Counted from the first letter of the stretch, positions 1-11,335 are shown. The stretch is DNA of 64,000 nucleotides from Cycas panzhihuaensis (GCA_023213395.1 CM041465.1:248441741-248505740); one strand, 5' to 3'. Numbers and translations: made by a program. The notes: generated from the letters alone by a model not told the origin.

Positions 1-476
1 TGTTAAGAGCAGAAAACCACCTTTATAGGCTCCAATCTTGCCCTCGGATGAGATCTATGATTTTTTTGATGGTAAACGGTTAGATTTATATTAAATTTAG
101 TGGCGCTTTGTTAAGAACAAGGCCGACTTACTTGCATGATGCTTTGGCTGCCCTCACCATCACTAAGTTTCCATCAGAACATGCTCTGCTGGTTTCAAAT
201 AGTGCCACAGATCACCAACTAGCTTCGGATGACCCCCATCGATCCAACTTACTCCACGAAAATGGCCTGCACATTTGAATTTTGACTCCAACAATGTCTT
301 AACTTTGTTGATAGGTGAATTTCACTTCCTCAACCACCATTGATCATTGTGCCTGCTCCTGCAAGTTGTTGGAGAAGATAAGTCCTCAAGAAACTCTTGG
401 GTTTTGACAACATCACCTCGCAACCAACGATCTCACCGCTCCGCCCAACTTTGGTCTCAACTGTATAGGACCCTAC
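1..476 (-). other. Internal leader of a truncated minus-strand LTR retrotransposon
   Basis: This stretch lies just inside the primer binding site at 477-489, so on the minus strand it is the start of the internal region of an element that continues past the left window edge. No convincing gag frame was found. It is best read as 5' leader, and assignment rests only on position next to the PBS and LTR. Confidence 0.4.
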
Positions 477-489
477 GGTTCTAATACCA
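477..489 (-). other. Primer binding site (tRNA-iMet type)
   Basis: On the minus strand the bases read TGGTATTAGAACC. This is a close relative of the TGGTATCAGAGC site complementary to the 3' end of plant initiator tRNA-Met used by many LTR retrotransposons. It abuts an LTR-like block to its right, as expected for a minus-strand element. Confidence 0.5.
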
Positions 490-840
490 AGTTAAGAAAC
501 ATGAATGAACGCATACATGTTGACATCTGTAGAATCTTTTACCATACACAACAAGCAAACAAGATAAACACATAAAATTATTGCACGCTACACAGGATTT
601 ACGTGGAAAACCCTTTCAGGAAAAAACCCACCACAAAAATCTATTGATCACATTGATTACCACTTGATTGATATGAATATACAAGTGCTCTAGGATATTT
701 ATAATCCTTCCAAGACGTGTCAACCAACAAGGGTTGTGACTCTCCGCATAGCTCGCACCATTTTGTTAATCACATTAGTTAGACCACCGTATTAACATTA
801 ACAAGTGGCTTAACAAACAACTGCCATGGTAACATTTTGA
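490..840 (-). repeat. 5' LTR of truncated minus-strand element (right end approximate)
   Basis: The block follows a PBS directly. It contains the ACGTGGAAAACCC and AAAACCCACC stretches that also recur in the Copia-2 LTRs of this window. The right border is uncertain: several TTAACA-like ends lie between 800 and 840, and no target duplication could be tested because the partner LTR is outside the window. Confidence 0.4.
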
Positions 841-844
841 AAGA

Positions 845-1056
845 AGGCAGGTTAAAGAATCTCTCTTTTATAGATTATTGGGATCTCTATAGCTAACTCC
901 CCACTACATGGCTCTCCATTGATAGCCTAAAAGTGACCATTGGAAGGGCTTGTGAAATGCATATAAGATGGCACTAGATGGCAGGCTAGAGAATCTCTCT
1001 TTTATAGATTATTGGGATCTCCATAGCTAACTACCCACTGCACAACTCTCCATTGA
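845..1056. repeat. Two-copy direct repeat, about 78-bp unit
   Basis: Positions 845-923 and about 980-1056 match at most bases (shared core AGAATCTCTCTTTTATAG), with the copies starting about 135 bp apart. They sit between the truncated LTR element and the decayed gag remnant. No coding role is seen. Confidence 0.7.
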
Positions 1057-1072
1057 TTTCATATGATGCAGT

Positions 1073-1764
1073 GAAAGAAATCACTGGCAATCCCCCAGCC
1101 TTCACCGAAAGGAAGAATAACAATCTAGATGATCATTCGTATGAATTCTAGCTGTCTCATTATGACAACTATAATGGAGACATGTAGAAATGGAAGATCT
1201 TGCCTTACACATTGCAAAATGAGTCAAACAATTGGCTTAAGGGGTTAGCTACAAAATCAATTGCTAATTGGTCTCAATTGGAAATAATGTCTCTAAAGAA
1301 ACATTGGCATCTCGATTACATCAAGAATCTGTAATAATTCCGAATAAATATTAACCTCTTAATTGCATCAAGAAACTTCAATAAAAGATTCTACATACTG
1401 AGCAAGAAGAAGGGAAGATTGTTAGTAGAAGCTTATGTATAGTGCTTTGATTCCACAATACAACAATGTTTAGGGCTAAAGCATTTGGAAGAAATTTTGA
1501 AAGATCCATTCTTGGGAGATCCTGATAGGGATGTGTAGAAGTGTTTGGATTTGGAAGCAATAGTAAATCTAGAAGAAATAATACTAGAAAAATGCAATCT
1601 AATTGCCTATCTGTGATCAAATACCAGTGAGAGGCAAAGTTGGGCAACCACCAACAAGTGAAAGGACATTATTAAGAATTGAGATGATGAATTGGCTTAA
1701 GCAGAATTCACAAATGTCATTGTGGATTCAAAGGAAGATTTGCTTTTGACACTAATTCAATATG
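1073..1764 (+). pseudogene. Decayed retrotransposon gag-like remnant, cut by Copia-1
   Basis: Read on the plus strand with several stops, this region shows a gag-like stretch: NNWLKGLATKSIANWSQLE resembles the W-x-GL...SI-W block of Ty3/gypsy gag. Acidic text such as EEGRLLVEAYV follows. The frame ends exactly at the GAATT target duplication of Copia-1 at 1765-1769, so Copia-1 inserted into this older element. The stops fall mostly at former Gln or Trp codons. After Copia-1 (from 9605) no clear continuation was recognised. Assignment to gypsy is an inference from the motif only. Confidence 0.4.
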
Positions 1765-1769
1765 GAATT

Positions 1770-2324
1770 TGTGAAAAAGGGCCTAATGGCCTTACAATCC
1801 CAAGATCTAGAAGCTAGGTTCACTCTAGTTCTAGAAAGCAACAAATGCTAACAAGTATGATACTCTTTAAGATGAAACATAAGCAAGACAAAGCATGAAA
1901 AAGAAGGAGCAAGAAAATGATACCAAATGTGAGGGGTTGGAATTGGTCCAACCTCCAAATGAATAACAGTTTGATTAGCAACCGGCAAAGATAACAATAC
2001 AGCTCCAACTCTCTATAAGAACAATGAGGAGAGGTCTCATTATATAGAGTGAAAGGAGAGACTTAAGGCATTGGATGTTTGACAAGTGTCAAACATCTAA
2101 GGTACATGCCTTACATGTAGGACATGTGTCCTTTTAGGGCTCTCAAGTGAGCAAAAGTGCATGGGGGTCCATTTGACCCTTTAGTGACAATGTTGTGTCA
2201 CTAGAAAAGAATATGGGTGTGCACTTAATCACTTAAGTGATAAGTCACCCCTAAAGTACAAAAGTACAAATATTACATGACAAATAAAGTACATAGTCTT
2301 AACATGTAAACATAAGGTTTAACA
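1770..2324 (-). repeat. Copia-1 3' LTR
   Basis: On the minus strand it begins TGTTAAACC and ends TTTTTCACA. It matches the right LTR with about 17 differences and no length change. It carries a TATA-like CTCTATATAATGAG near 2037-2050 and an internal copy of the PBS junction motif TGATACCAAATGTGA near 1918-1932. Confidence 0.97.
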
Positions 2325-2338
2325 CCCCCTCATCGCTT
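2325..2338 (-). other. Copia-1 polypurine tract
   Basis: On the minus strand the bases AAGCGATGAGGGGG lie immediately upstream of the 3' LTR start TGTT. This is the normal position of the plus-strand primer in LTR retrotransposons. Confidence 0.85.
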
Positions 2339-2392
2339 ACAATGTTAAGTCAAACCCCTAGACCATCTCTAAATTTTACAAATTTTTCTCTA

Positions 2393-4010
2393 TCAAGTGG
2401 CTTGGTAAAGATATCTCACATCTGTTGTTCTCATTGGTCGATATTGAAGGTTGATCTCACCACTTTGCACATGCTCTCTGATGAAGTGATGATGAACCTC
2501 AATGTGTTTGGTCCTTGCATGAAATACAGGATTCTTGGCCAGCTTGAGCACACTTTGATTATCACAATAAATCTTGGTGGGATGATCCTTCTCAAGTCTA
2601 AGTTCTCCAAGAATCCGGCCAGCTGAGATAGCTTCACAAGTCAGGCCGATTGCAGCCTTTGTACTGCCTTGGAGGACAAGGTAACATTGGGTTGCTTCTT
2701 GCAACTCCACGAAACAACTGTTGAACCAAGGGAAAAATAGTATCCCGAGGTTGATCTCCTGCTATCTTGGCAACCTGCCCAATCAGAATCTGAGAACCCT
2801 TCCAGAGTGAAGTTCTCATCATGTGCATACTCAAGGCCCTGCTGCAATGTGCCTTTATGTACTTGAGTATGCGTTTAGCTGCATTCCAATGTTTCTGATT
2901 GGGTTGAGACATGTATCGTGAACAAATCCCAACTGCAAATGAAATATCCAGTCGAGTGTTGGTGAGATAAATGAAGCTACCAATCAACTGCCAGTAAAGA
3001 GTGGGATCTGCAGGTGTAGCTTCCTGATTGAGAGTAAGCTTAGTTCCATTCTCCATTGGTGTAGGCGCTGGCTTGCAGTGGTGCATCCTGAACCGCTGCA
3101 AAATGTCCCAAGAATATTTCGCTTGGGAGATGAAAATATAGCCTGGCTGTTGCCATACCTCAAAGCCTAAGAAATAATGGAGAAGTCCAAGATATGTCAT
3201 CTCGAAACTCCTCTTCAAGTCATCCTTGAGAATTTGTGTCATCTTAGTGTCATTGCCAGTGATCACTAAGTCATCAACATACAAGACAATAAAAATGGCA
3301 TGGTTCTTTTCATGTTTGATGTATAGGTTAGGATCTGAAGTAGATCGATGAAACCCATGTCTCAAGAAGTAATCATCGATCTTTGAGTACCATGCTCTTG
3401 GAGCTTGTTTTAAGCCATATAATGCCTTTTTTAGGTGACATACTAAATGCTCATTGCCTTGTACCTTGTAACCAGGAGGTTGCTCCAAGTATACCTCCTC
3501 CTGAAGATCACCATTAAGAAAGGCGCTCTTCACGTCCATCTGAAAGACTGGCCATTTGCATTGAGCTGCTAAGGCCAAGATGAGTCTGATGGTGTTCATA
3601 TTAGCTACTGGTGCAAAAGTTTCCTCGTAGTCTATGCCTTCCTTTTGTTTGAATCCCTTTTGCCACAAGGCGGGCCTTATGCCACTTAAGTGTACCATCA
3701 GAGTGGAATTTGGTCTTGTAGACCCATTTGCAACTGATTGCCTACTTGTGTTTAGGCAATTCGACCAAATTCCAAGTACCATTCTTTTCAATAGAATGGA
3801 TTTCTTCATCCATGGCAGCCTTCCAATTTTCATTTTTAGAAGCCTCCTCAAAGGTGGAAGGCTCATCAACGCATAGCACTTCAGCCATAAGTGCAAAATT
3901 GGTCTGCTGCCTATATTTTGATGGACGTTTTCCTTCAATAATGTGGTCGTCCTGCACTGTTTGAGTATACCATTTTGGTAACTTTTTAATTGATGTGACT
4001 TGAATCTCAA
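2393..4010 (-). pseudogene. Copia-1 reverse transcriptase and RNase H (frameshifted)
   Basis: The main frame (2634-4010) contains the copia RT domain. It shows EGIDYEETFAPVANMNTIR, a QMDVKSAFLNGDL block and the catalytic LYVDDLVITGND with both Asp residues intact. The RT N-terminus (EPSTFEEASKNENWKAAMDEE) lies in a different frame at 3742-3957, so a frameshift occurs near 3.70 kb. RNase H follows in two further frames: FSDSDWAGCQDSRRSTSGY near 2.79 kb, then YCDNQSVLKLAKNP near 2.57 kb. The protein would copy the element RNA inside the virus-like particle. It is broken but recent, with few stops, and a single full-length protein could not be made from this copy. Confidence 0.93.
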
Positions 4011-4125
4011 TATCTTCTAGTCTAAGTGGTTGATCAACAGAAGATGTGCTAGGATCAAGTGGAGCTAAATCTGATGATGTGGACGGTCCAAAGAAAGTGC
4101 GGTATGATGTACATGGAGTTGAAGA

Positions 4126-5707
4126 TTAAGAGGGAAGGAAAGCCTCAACAATCTTTTTGCCTTTGTCAATGGGGGGTTGCATGGATGTTGTTTGCAACTT
4201 CTCATAATCGTCTTCAGTAAAGACTACATCTCTTGAGAGATGCATTTTCTTTCCAATGGGATCATACAACTTGTAGGCTTTGCTATGAATGGCATAACCT
4301 ACAAAGATGCATTTTAGACTATGCTTGTCTAATTTTGTTCTTTGCTGATCAGGAATGTGCATATAAGCAGTGCACCCAAAAGTCATCAAATGGCTGACAG
4401 TTGGCTTTTTGCTAGACCATGCCTCCTCGGGTGTGATGTTTGGATCATGCCGTTGGACTTCGATTTGCTACATAGGCAACTGTGTGGAATGCCTCTGCCC
4501 ATTAAGCTCGAGTGAGTCCTTTTGCATGCATCATTGCTTTGGCTTTATTAGCCAAAGTCCTATTCATTCTTTCGGAGACTCCATTTTGTTGAGGAGTGTG
4601 AGGAATAGTAAGCTATCTCTGAATGTCATTATCCTTGCAGAATTGGGTGAATTCATTTGAAGTAAATTCACCTCCATTGTCTGTCCTTAATGTTTTGATA
4701 GATTGGCCAGACTCATTCTCCACTTCAAACTTGAATTCTTTGAACTTTGAAAATGCTTCAAACTTGTGCTTGATGAAGTAGACCCAGACTTTATGAGAAA
4801 AGTCATCAATGAAGGAGATGTAGTACAAAACTCCTCCAAAGGATGCGGTGGATATAGGTCCACACAAATCTGAGTGTACCAGCTGCAAAGGATGTGATGC
4901 ACGCCAAGCTTTGCTTTTAGGGAAAGGCAAGCGATGTTGTGCCCCCATTATGCATGCTTCACAAAGACATTTTGTGCCATATATCTTTGGAAGCCCATGT
5001 ACCATGTTTTTGTTCACCATCTGCCCGAGATTGTCTAAGCTCAAATGGCCTAGACGTTGATGCCAAAGTTGCATCTTGGACAAGTTTTGAGTGACAATGG
5101 ATCCAGAGTAAGCAGAATCAAGTGTTATGTTATTAGCACCCAATTTGTAGAAGCCATGATCCTCATATCCAACAGCTACTACTTGGTCATCTTTGTCACT
5201 TATTACACATTTCCCATTTTTGAACAAGATGCTCATCTGTTGCTTGTCCAATTTGCTAACAGATAGCAAGCTCTTGTCCATAGAAGGTATAAAATAGGCA
5301 TTGCCGTTGGGAAATGAAGAGGAAGGATTAGAAGAAGAATAAAATGGAGCTATTGTGCCTATACCAAAAATCTTGACAGATTGATTGTTGCCAAAGGTCA
5401 CTAATTGACCTTGTCCTTCCTTGATGTCGCAAAGGAGTTCTTCACTCCCAGTGCTGTGTTGAGTAGCTCCTGAGTCAATGATCCAAGTTTGATCAATCTT
5501 GGATGAATGATAAGCATAAAACAGTTTGTCCTCATCTGCAAACTGATTGAAGTGGCGTTGATTGCCACCTCTAAAACCCCCCCTTCCTCTTTGACCTCCT
5601 CGATAGGCACCTCGATTTGGTCGAGGGGGTTGTTGCTGTTGTTGTTGCTGGAATCTTTGTTGGAATTGCTGTCGTGCTTGCTGTTGTCTCTGATTTTGTT
5701 GACGTGG
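4126..5707 (-). pseudogene. Copia-1 protease, GAG-pre-integrase and integrase
   Basis: The frame runs on from gag after one stop at 5708-5710. A Gln/Arg/Gly-rich linker is followed by the retropepsin motif WIIDSGATQHS near 5.48 kb, with its catalytic Asp intact. Next is the GAG-pre-integrase zinc region WHQRLGHLSLDNL...CEACIMGAQHR. The integrase core follows, with HSDLCGPIS, FIDDFSH and LRTDNGGEFTS giving two Asp of the DDE triad. An in-frame TAG at 4613-4615 stands where copia elements normally have Gln (IQRQLT). The rest continues after a frameshift to 4126, ending in the CTAYMHIP and DKHSLKCIFVGY C-terminal block. The product would process gag-pol and insert the cDNA. Confidence 0.93.
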
Positions 5708-6526
5708 CTACTGCTGCTGTTGTCGTAGATCTGCTTGCTTCTTCTTACAATCAGGTGCTATGTGGCCAGCTTTGCCATAATAATGACAAACAACATTGGT
5801 CTTTGAAGAACCAATGTTCATGTTCCCAAACTGCTTTGAGAGTGCAGGTTTGGGGTTCTGCTTGGCCTTTGATTTGAACGTGAATGCACCTGATGTTGAT
5901 GGCTCGTCCTCATTATCCTTGGTGTAAATTTGTTCCTCTTGAAGCAACAAGCTTTCAAGTTCATTAAATGACATTCTTTTGAGTGAACCATCTCTTGTAG
6001 TAGAAGATATAAAGCCATTGTAGTCCTTTGGCAAAGCTTTGGTGATAGATGTTATAAGTTCATCTCTAGTTGCTGGACTACCTAGTATGTTTAATTCATT
6101 ACATACCTCCTTGATGGAGGAAAGAAAAGCCGACATAGGCTTGACAAACTTTACAGAATACAACTTGGCTTTTACCATCAATATGCGAGCTTCATCTCGC
6201 CTTTCATACAAAGAGGACAAAATGTTCCATGCTTCCTTAAAAGTTTTTGCACACACAATGTTTTGATCCACATGATCATCAACAATCATATGAAGGAATG
6301 CCAAAGCGATTTCATCCTTGGCTTCCCAAGCAGCAACAAGAGCATCATCAGGTTGAACAGTTACATCACCATTGACAACAGGTGCAGGTTGGGGTATCCT
6401 TCCAGAAACATAACCCCAAAATTCATTCATTATCAAAAGATTCTGAGTGATCCTCTTCCATTCTTGATAGTTATCTTGTCTTGTTAATCTAATGGTGCAT
6501 GCATTAAGCATGTTAATTACAACCAT
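5708..6526 (-). pseudogene. Copia-1 gag (272 codons, ends at a premature stop)
   Basis: The frame starts at ATG 6526. The N-terminus (LTRQDNYQEWKRITQNLL) matches the DUF4219/UBN2 type of copia gag, and the YERRDEARILMVKAKLYSVK block is the usual core. The C-terminal zinc knuckle reads CHYYGKAGHIAPDC: the second Cys of the CCHC motif is Tyr, so RNA binding is probably lost. The frame closes at a TAG in a Gln repeat (5708-5710), most simply a CAG to TAG change. The downstream protease is in the same frame, so gag-pol was once a single reading frame. It is otherwise well kept. Confidence 0.93.
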
Positions 6527-9030
6527 GTTTCAGTTGTAAGGCTTGAAGCTAGCAGATAACTTGGAAACTCAAAGCTTTCGTCGCTTAAGTTCCACCTTCT
6601 AACGAAACCAACAATTCTGATCTTACTAGAAGATCTAACAACTGAATGGAATGATGAGGGGTGGAGGACTAGGCTATGGAGTTGGTCCAACCATGATCTA
6701 TAGAGGAGATCCAACAGTTAACCAAGTTAAATCTAGGACAAGGCAGGTAGAGTTGATCTGCATGGACGTACCATGCCTTCCCTAGGATTCACAACCCCAA
6801 TAATACCCTTTTCGAACCTCCTTTCCCTCAAGCAACCTTAATTGTTGTGCACTAATCGTACGGTCGGTTGGTCCCCTAGGGAATGCACCAAGCTTAAAGT
6901 TATTTCAGAGGCAAGGTTTGAACCTTTTTCGGGCCTCTCCAACAAGATTTTTAAGTCACTTTTTAGAAGGTTAAAGTGAACTTAAGATTTATTTTACTTG
7001 GATGATGTACTTATGAAAGTGCTTGATTAAGCTTACAATGAAAAGAGGCTTCAAAAAGAAGCAAGCTAGTACATCAAGTGAACACTTGAAGTGTTGTTTA
7101 CAATGAGCACTTAATGAAGTGAGAGTGCTATACAAATCCAAGTAAACAAAGATGCTTGAGTACAATGAGTTTTGCAAGAAAAAGTACTTTAAAAAAATGC
7201 TAAGTACTCAAAGAAGCAAAGCAAAACCTTGTGATGAAAGTATAAGTGGGTTCCTTTTAATGCTCAAAAGTGAAGAGAAGAAGACCACTTGCCAAATAAG
7301 GACACCAAGCACCAAGTGTTGGGACTTTAAAATAGTCCCAACGATCAAAAAATAAAGTGATTTTATTAAATAGAAGTATTTTTTAGCCCCTTTTTAAGAC
7401 TAAGGTCACTAGGTCACCATGCAAGATGCCTTAAAAAGAGTGTTGAAATAGTGATAAATATCACTTTTGACAAGGTATCAACACTTAAAACCACTTTCAA
7501 CAAGACTTTTTAGCACTTATAAACATGAAATAAGTGTAAAATAAAGCTTGAAATGCTTTAAAAAACAAAGGCTGAAATTCAATTTTTTTGCAATTTTGAG
7601 TGACAAGGACACCACGCAGGGAGCCTTTGAAAAAGCTTAGAAATGAGTTTTTTTAATCTTCAAAGAAGTGAGATTGACTTAGTATTAGTGATTTAATGAG
7701 ATCACTAAGTACTAAGAAGATTTTTAGCTCCAAAAAGTATGAAAAAAGTGATTTTTTCCTTAAGAAAAAAATTAAGCTAAGGTCACCATGCAAGGTGCCT
7801 TGACTAAAAATTAGCTTAATAAAGGAAAAAATATCACTATTAATATGAGAAAACACTAGAAAACCTCGATTTAGTCCCCTTTCTCACTAAAGTGAAATCA
7901 GAAAGAATTAAAAGACTAAATAACACTTCAGAAATATTTAAATTTTGACTAAAAAGTGAATTTAGTGCTTTAAGTGACTTAAAAAAGACACTTAATATAA
8001 ACTTTAGGTCAAAGAAGATTATCTAAAGAGGAATATTCTAAGCATATTCCAATATTGATAACCTAAGGTCAAAAAACAAATGTTAAAAAAAGAAATTTTT
8101 ACGATGAAAAAAAAACAACAGAGGAGCCGCCGCCGTCCGTGCGCCCGCGGAAATGAACAGAACAATCGATCTCGTTCTCTGTTGATCGGATTGCAACCAA
8201 ACTTCAGACGGAGGGGTGCACTACCCGTACGGAGCTGCCAGTCAAGTTTCACGAGTTGAAACTGCTTGATGAGGGAGAACAGAGCAGTTGAGCCAGACGG
8301 AGGGCACACAAGCCAGTGTGAGAAAAAACAACAGTCGTACGTCTATCAAGGGTTTGAGACCCTTCAACAGTCACTAGAAATCTTCTTTGAGGTTTGATAC
8401 ACCTCCTTGTGAGTCAGTACTTGGACAGCCAGGCTGATTTAACAGAAAAGAGCAGTTAAACCTCAATTTTTGAAGTAGAAATCACTGAAAACGGTGATAA
8501 AATGACTCAACTCTGCTCAGAAATATTAAATAACAGTTGCAGATCACAAATATCAGCTTGAGAGCTGATTTATAGCCAAGAACAAGCTAAATACCATCAT
8601 CACTAGAGATTTGGAGTTTTTCAGTGGGGTTTGAGGGCTGAAAATGCCCAAAATTTGATCCACAACCTGCAATAAGTCTAAAACTTGAAATAATCTCAGT
8701 CAATGAGATTAAAAATTATCATAGTACTCCAGCACCTTGATCTGCACGAAGAACCAATTGAAAAATCCAATTTTTAGTGAAAAAAAACGAGAAAACGTGA
8801 GTAAACTAGCTTAAAACCCTTGAAGGTGATCTGAAGAAGAATTTCAGATCTAAGTATAGAGTGCTCCAGCCTTTAAAAAAATACTCCAGCAGCTTGAACT
8901 GCAGAAAATGGGTCTTTAACAAACCTTGGATCGCCTTCGGAGGGCGAAGGTCGTCACCAAGGGTTTGTAGCCCTTCTTTGAATCTCCTTGAGCAAAGAAC
9001 AAATGTAATAGAGGGAACTAGTCTCCTCTT
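6527..9030 (-). other. Copia-1 long 5' leader (about 2.5 kb)
   Basis: This lies between gag and the PBS. It is A-rich and has no open frame with any recognisable domain. Four related motifs near 7.29, 7.41, 7.60 and 7.78 kb carry a GGACACC or GGTCACC core; the two best (AAGGTCACCATGC... and its sibling) are near-palindromic. The GC content rises near 8.11-8.31 kb (GAGCCGCCGCC region). The leader is far longer than that of a typical copia element and may hold packaging signals, captured DNA or an older insertion. Confidence 0.7.
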
Positions 9031-9042
9031 GCTCTGATACCA
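9031..9042 (-). other. Copia-1 primer binding site
   Basis: The minus strand reads TGGTATCAGAGC, the exact 12-base complement of plant initiator tRNA-Met. It sits two bases inside the 5' LTR end at 9045. Confidence 0.95.
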
Positions 9043-9044
9043 AA

Positions 9045-9599
9045 TGTGAAAAAGGGCCTAATGGCCTTACAATCCCAAGATCTAGAAGCTAAGTTCACTC
9101 TAGTTCTAGAAAGCAACAAATGCTAACAAGTATGATACTCTTTAAGATGAAACATAAGCAAGACAAAGCATGAAAAAGAAGAAGCAAGAAAATGATACCA
9201 AATGTGAGGGGTTGGAATTGGTCCAAACTCCAAATGAATAACAGTTTAATTAGCAAACTGGCAGCATAACAATACAGCTCCAACTCTCTATAAGAACAAT
9301 GAGGAGAGGTCTCATTATATAGAGTGAAAGGAGAGACCTAAGGCATTGGATGTTTGACAAGTGTCAAACATCCAAGGTACATGCCTTGCATGTAGGACAT
9401 GTGTCCTTTTAGGGCTCTCAAGTGAGCAAAAGTGCATGGGGGTCCATTTGACCCTTTAGTAACAATGTTGTGTCACTAAAAAAGAATGTGGGTGTGCACT
9501 TTATCGCTTAAGTGATAAGTCACCCCTAAAGTACAAAAGTACAAATATTACATGACAAATAAAGTACATAGTCTTAACATGTAAACATAAGGTTTAACA
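9045..9599 (-). repeat. Copia-1 5' LTR
   Basis: This is the partner of 1770-2324 and has the same 555-bp length. It carries the promoter for the element; a TATA-like CTCTATATAATGAG on the minus strand lies at 9311-9324. It is followed by the GAATT target duplication at 9600-9604. Confidence 0.97.
9311..9324 (-). promoter_or_regulatory. Copia-1 LTR TATA box
   Basis: CTCTATATAATGAG on the minus strand lies inside the 5' LTR, upstream of gag. It is conserved in both LTR copies. The transcription start is inferred, not seen. Confidence 0.6.
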
Positions 9600-9604
9600 G
9601 AATT

Positions 9605-10497
9605 ATATTGCAAGTTTGTGATGTCCCCAGAGAGTGGAAGTTGGCATGGCCAACCACCCAGGAAGATTTTATATTTAAGAGATCCCAATAGCCTAGGAAG
9701 GCATGTTTGGTTATTCAACTTGTGCTCCACTCAATTGCTGATAGCCACAAGTGGTATTGGAGCCATGCTCTGCCCCACAAATCTCTTCTTTGTCTTCAAT
9801 CTTTGGCAGCATTTTTCCACCAACTCATTTACATTCTTTGTTCAAATCTTCAAGTCAATCTATGTTAGCCAGCCACTAAGTCTCCATTTTTGTCCTACAC
9901 ATACCCAACATTTCAATCTGCATATGCTAGGGTGCCATCCATCGTTGTTTGTGTTAGTCTCAAGGCATCCATCAATCCTTGCATCTCCCTCTATGTGTTA
10001 TACTTTGTCCAAAATGCTTTGTCAAGATAGCAAGCAATCCAGCGTAACAAAATGATGTTAACATTCTGACAATCATAGCAATCCATGAAGCATTGCCATG
10101 GTGACAAAGGGCTAGCCCAATGGCCCATGGAGACAGGAAAAGGTCACAAGAGCCCATCTCTATAATAGCGCTATGGCAAAGCCACCACACATACTGTTGG
10201 ACCAAGTCTCTCTCACTCTCACATATACTTGTGATTATTATATTGTAAACACCTTCAAAAATGTGCTTGTTGAAATGTTTTCCAAGCACACACTCATTGA
10301 CTTTAGGTTCTTTCACTTGAGGTGAATGTGCTTTAGGTTCTCTCACTTGAGATTCTCTAGCCTACCATCTCCAAACCTTCTCTTTCCATTACCTATATAA
10401 TTATGTCCTACCATGTGTAGGTGAAAATGCACAGAGTTTTGAGGAAAGTCAAGTTTGTGACCAAAGGATGATTGAAAAAGCACAAATAAGAGTACGA
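9605..10497. other. No assignable gene
   Basis: An open frame of 145 codons on the plus strand (9618-10055) shows no recognised domain and has the Phe/Leu/Ser/His-rich look of chance translation. The stretch presumably continues the old element into which Copia-1 inserted. Nothing else is supported. Confidence 0.4.
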
Positions 10498-10535
10498 CTA
10501 AATCGTAGTTACAAGTGCGATCAAGTTGTGAGTGC

Positions 10536-10722
10536 AGCAGCAAGTGTGACTAGGTCGCAATGGTAGCACAAGTGCGACTGGGGCGCAATCGTAGCACAAC
10601 TATAACTAGGTCACAATCACAGCACAACTGCAATTAGGTCACAATCACAGTAACAATTGCGACTAGGTTGCAATCAGAGCACAACTGTGACTGGGTCGCA
10701 AGCAAAGCACAACTGTAATTAT
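10536..10722. repeat. 28-bp minisatellite, about 6-7 copies
   Basis: Units start at 10563, 10591, 10619, 10647, 10676 and 10704, with a degenerate copy before 10563. The consensus resembles AGCACAACTGCGACTAGGT followed by CGCAATC. Spacing is 28 bp, with one 29-bp unit. Divergence between units is mainly C/T and G/A. Confidence 0.9.
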
Positions 10723-10724
10723 GA

Positions 10725-11130
10725 TGGCTGATGTAATTATTATTAATGTCAACAAGTTGTTACTAATAAGTTAGTTGGAAGTCAATTGGGAATTAGTTGG
10801 AAGTTAGTTGGGAAATGGTTAGGGGAGAAAACTATAAAAGAACATTGGATGCATATGGTAGATACATGAGAGTGCATTAGGTTTCCCCTTCCTTCTTCCA
10901 TTGTATCTCTCATTGCATATTAGGTTGAGGGTTCTTCAATTATTGTAGTTCGGGCCTACGCCCGACCCTTCTTGGTTCGGTACAGTCCCCTTCTTGGTAA
11001 TAAAGTAAGGTTTGCCTTAATATATTGTGTATTGTACTTATGCTTCCATGTTGGTAATATAAGCATGTTGTCTTTGTAATATGATTGTTATTCTCTTGTG
11101 TGTTCTCTTCCTGTTTGAATTCTGTTGAAG
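10725..11130 (+). repeat. LTR-like block, possibly a solo LTR (borders approximate)
   Basis: The plus strand shows an LTR promoter layout. It has the repeated TTAGTTGGAAGT block, a TATA box AACTATAAAAGA near 10.84 kb, a short hairpin TCGGGCCTACGCCCGA near 10.95 kb and an AATAAAG signal near 11.0 kb. No PBS or matching second copy lies in the window, and the ends and target duplication were not resolved. Confidence 0.4.
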
Positions 11131-11335
11131 ACAAGGGGAGAGCACACACCTACTCTTGTTGACTTCTTGTTGGTGAATGCAATTGGAAGATCAATGTTTT
11201 TCTCACCAGGTTGTTCCAACACACAACATTTGCAAACTGTGAAACATTGACATTTACATGAACCATTTTGTTCTTGTTGGGAAATCGTAAGATTGGTATT
11301 GTTGTAGTTGCTCTCTTCAAGGCTTTGAACACCAT

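Larger units (their letters stand above)
1770..9599 (-). mobile_element. Copia-1: near-complete Ty1/copia LTR retrotransposon
   Basis: The element has two LTRs of 555 bp (1770-2324 and 9045-9599) that differ at roughly 17 positions, about 3%. It is flanked by a perfect 5-bp target duplication, GAATT, at 1765-1769 and 9600-9604. The LTR is TG...CA bounded. A PPT adjoins the left LTR and a tRNA-iMet PBS adjoins the right LTR, so the element reads right to left. Gene order on the minus strand is gag, protease, integrase, RT, RNase H, which is the Ty1/copia order. Pol is broken by a few stops and frameshifts. A 2.5-kb untranslated leader separates the PBS from gag, which is unusually long. Confidence 0.97.

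Noticed and set aside
3634-3964. Plus-strand frames opposite Copia-1 pol
   Set aside because: Shadows of the minus-strand RT region; codon pattern and motifs belong to the minus strand.
9618-10055. 145-codon plus-strand frame
   Set aside because: Phe/Leu/Ser/His-rich chance translation with no domain, in old repeat DNA.
10563-10722. The 28-bp repeats as a CRISPR array
   Set aside because: 28-bp direct repeats with no spacers and high divergence; a minisatellite.
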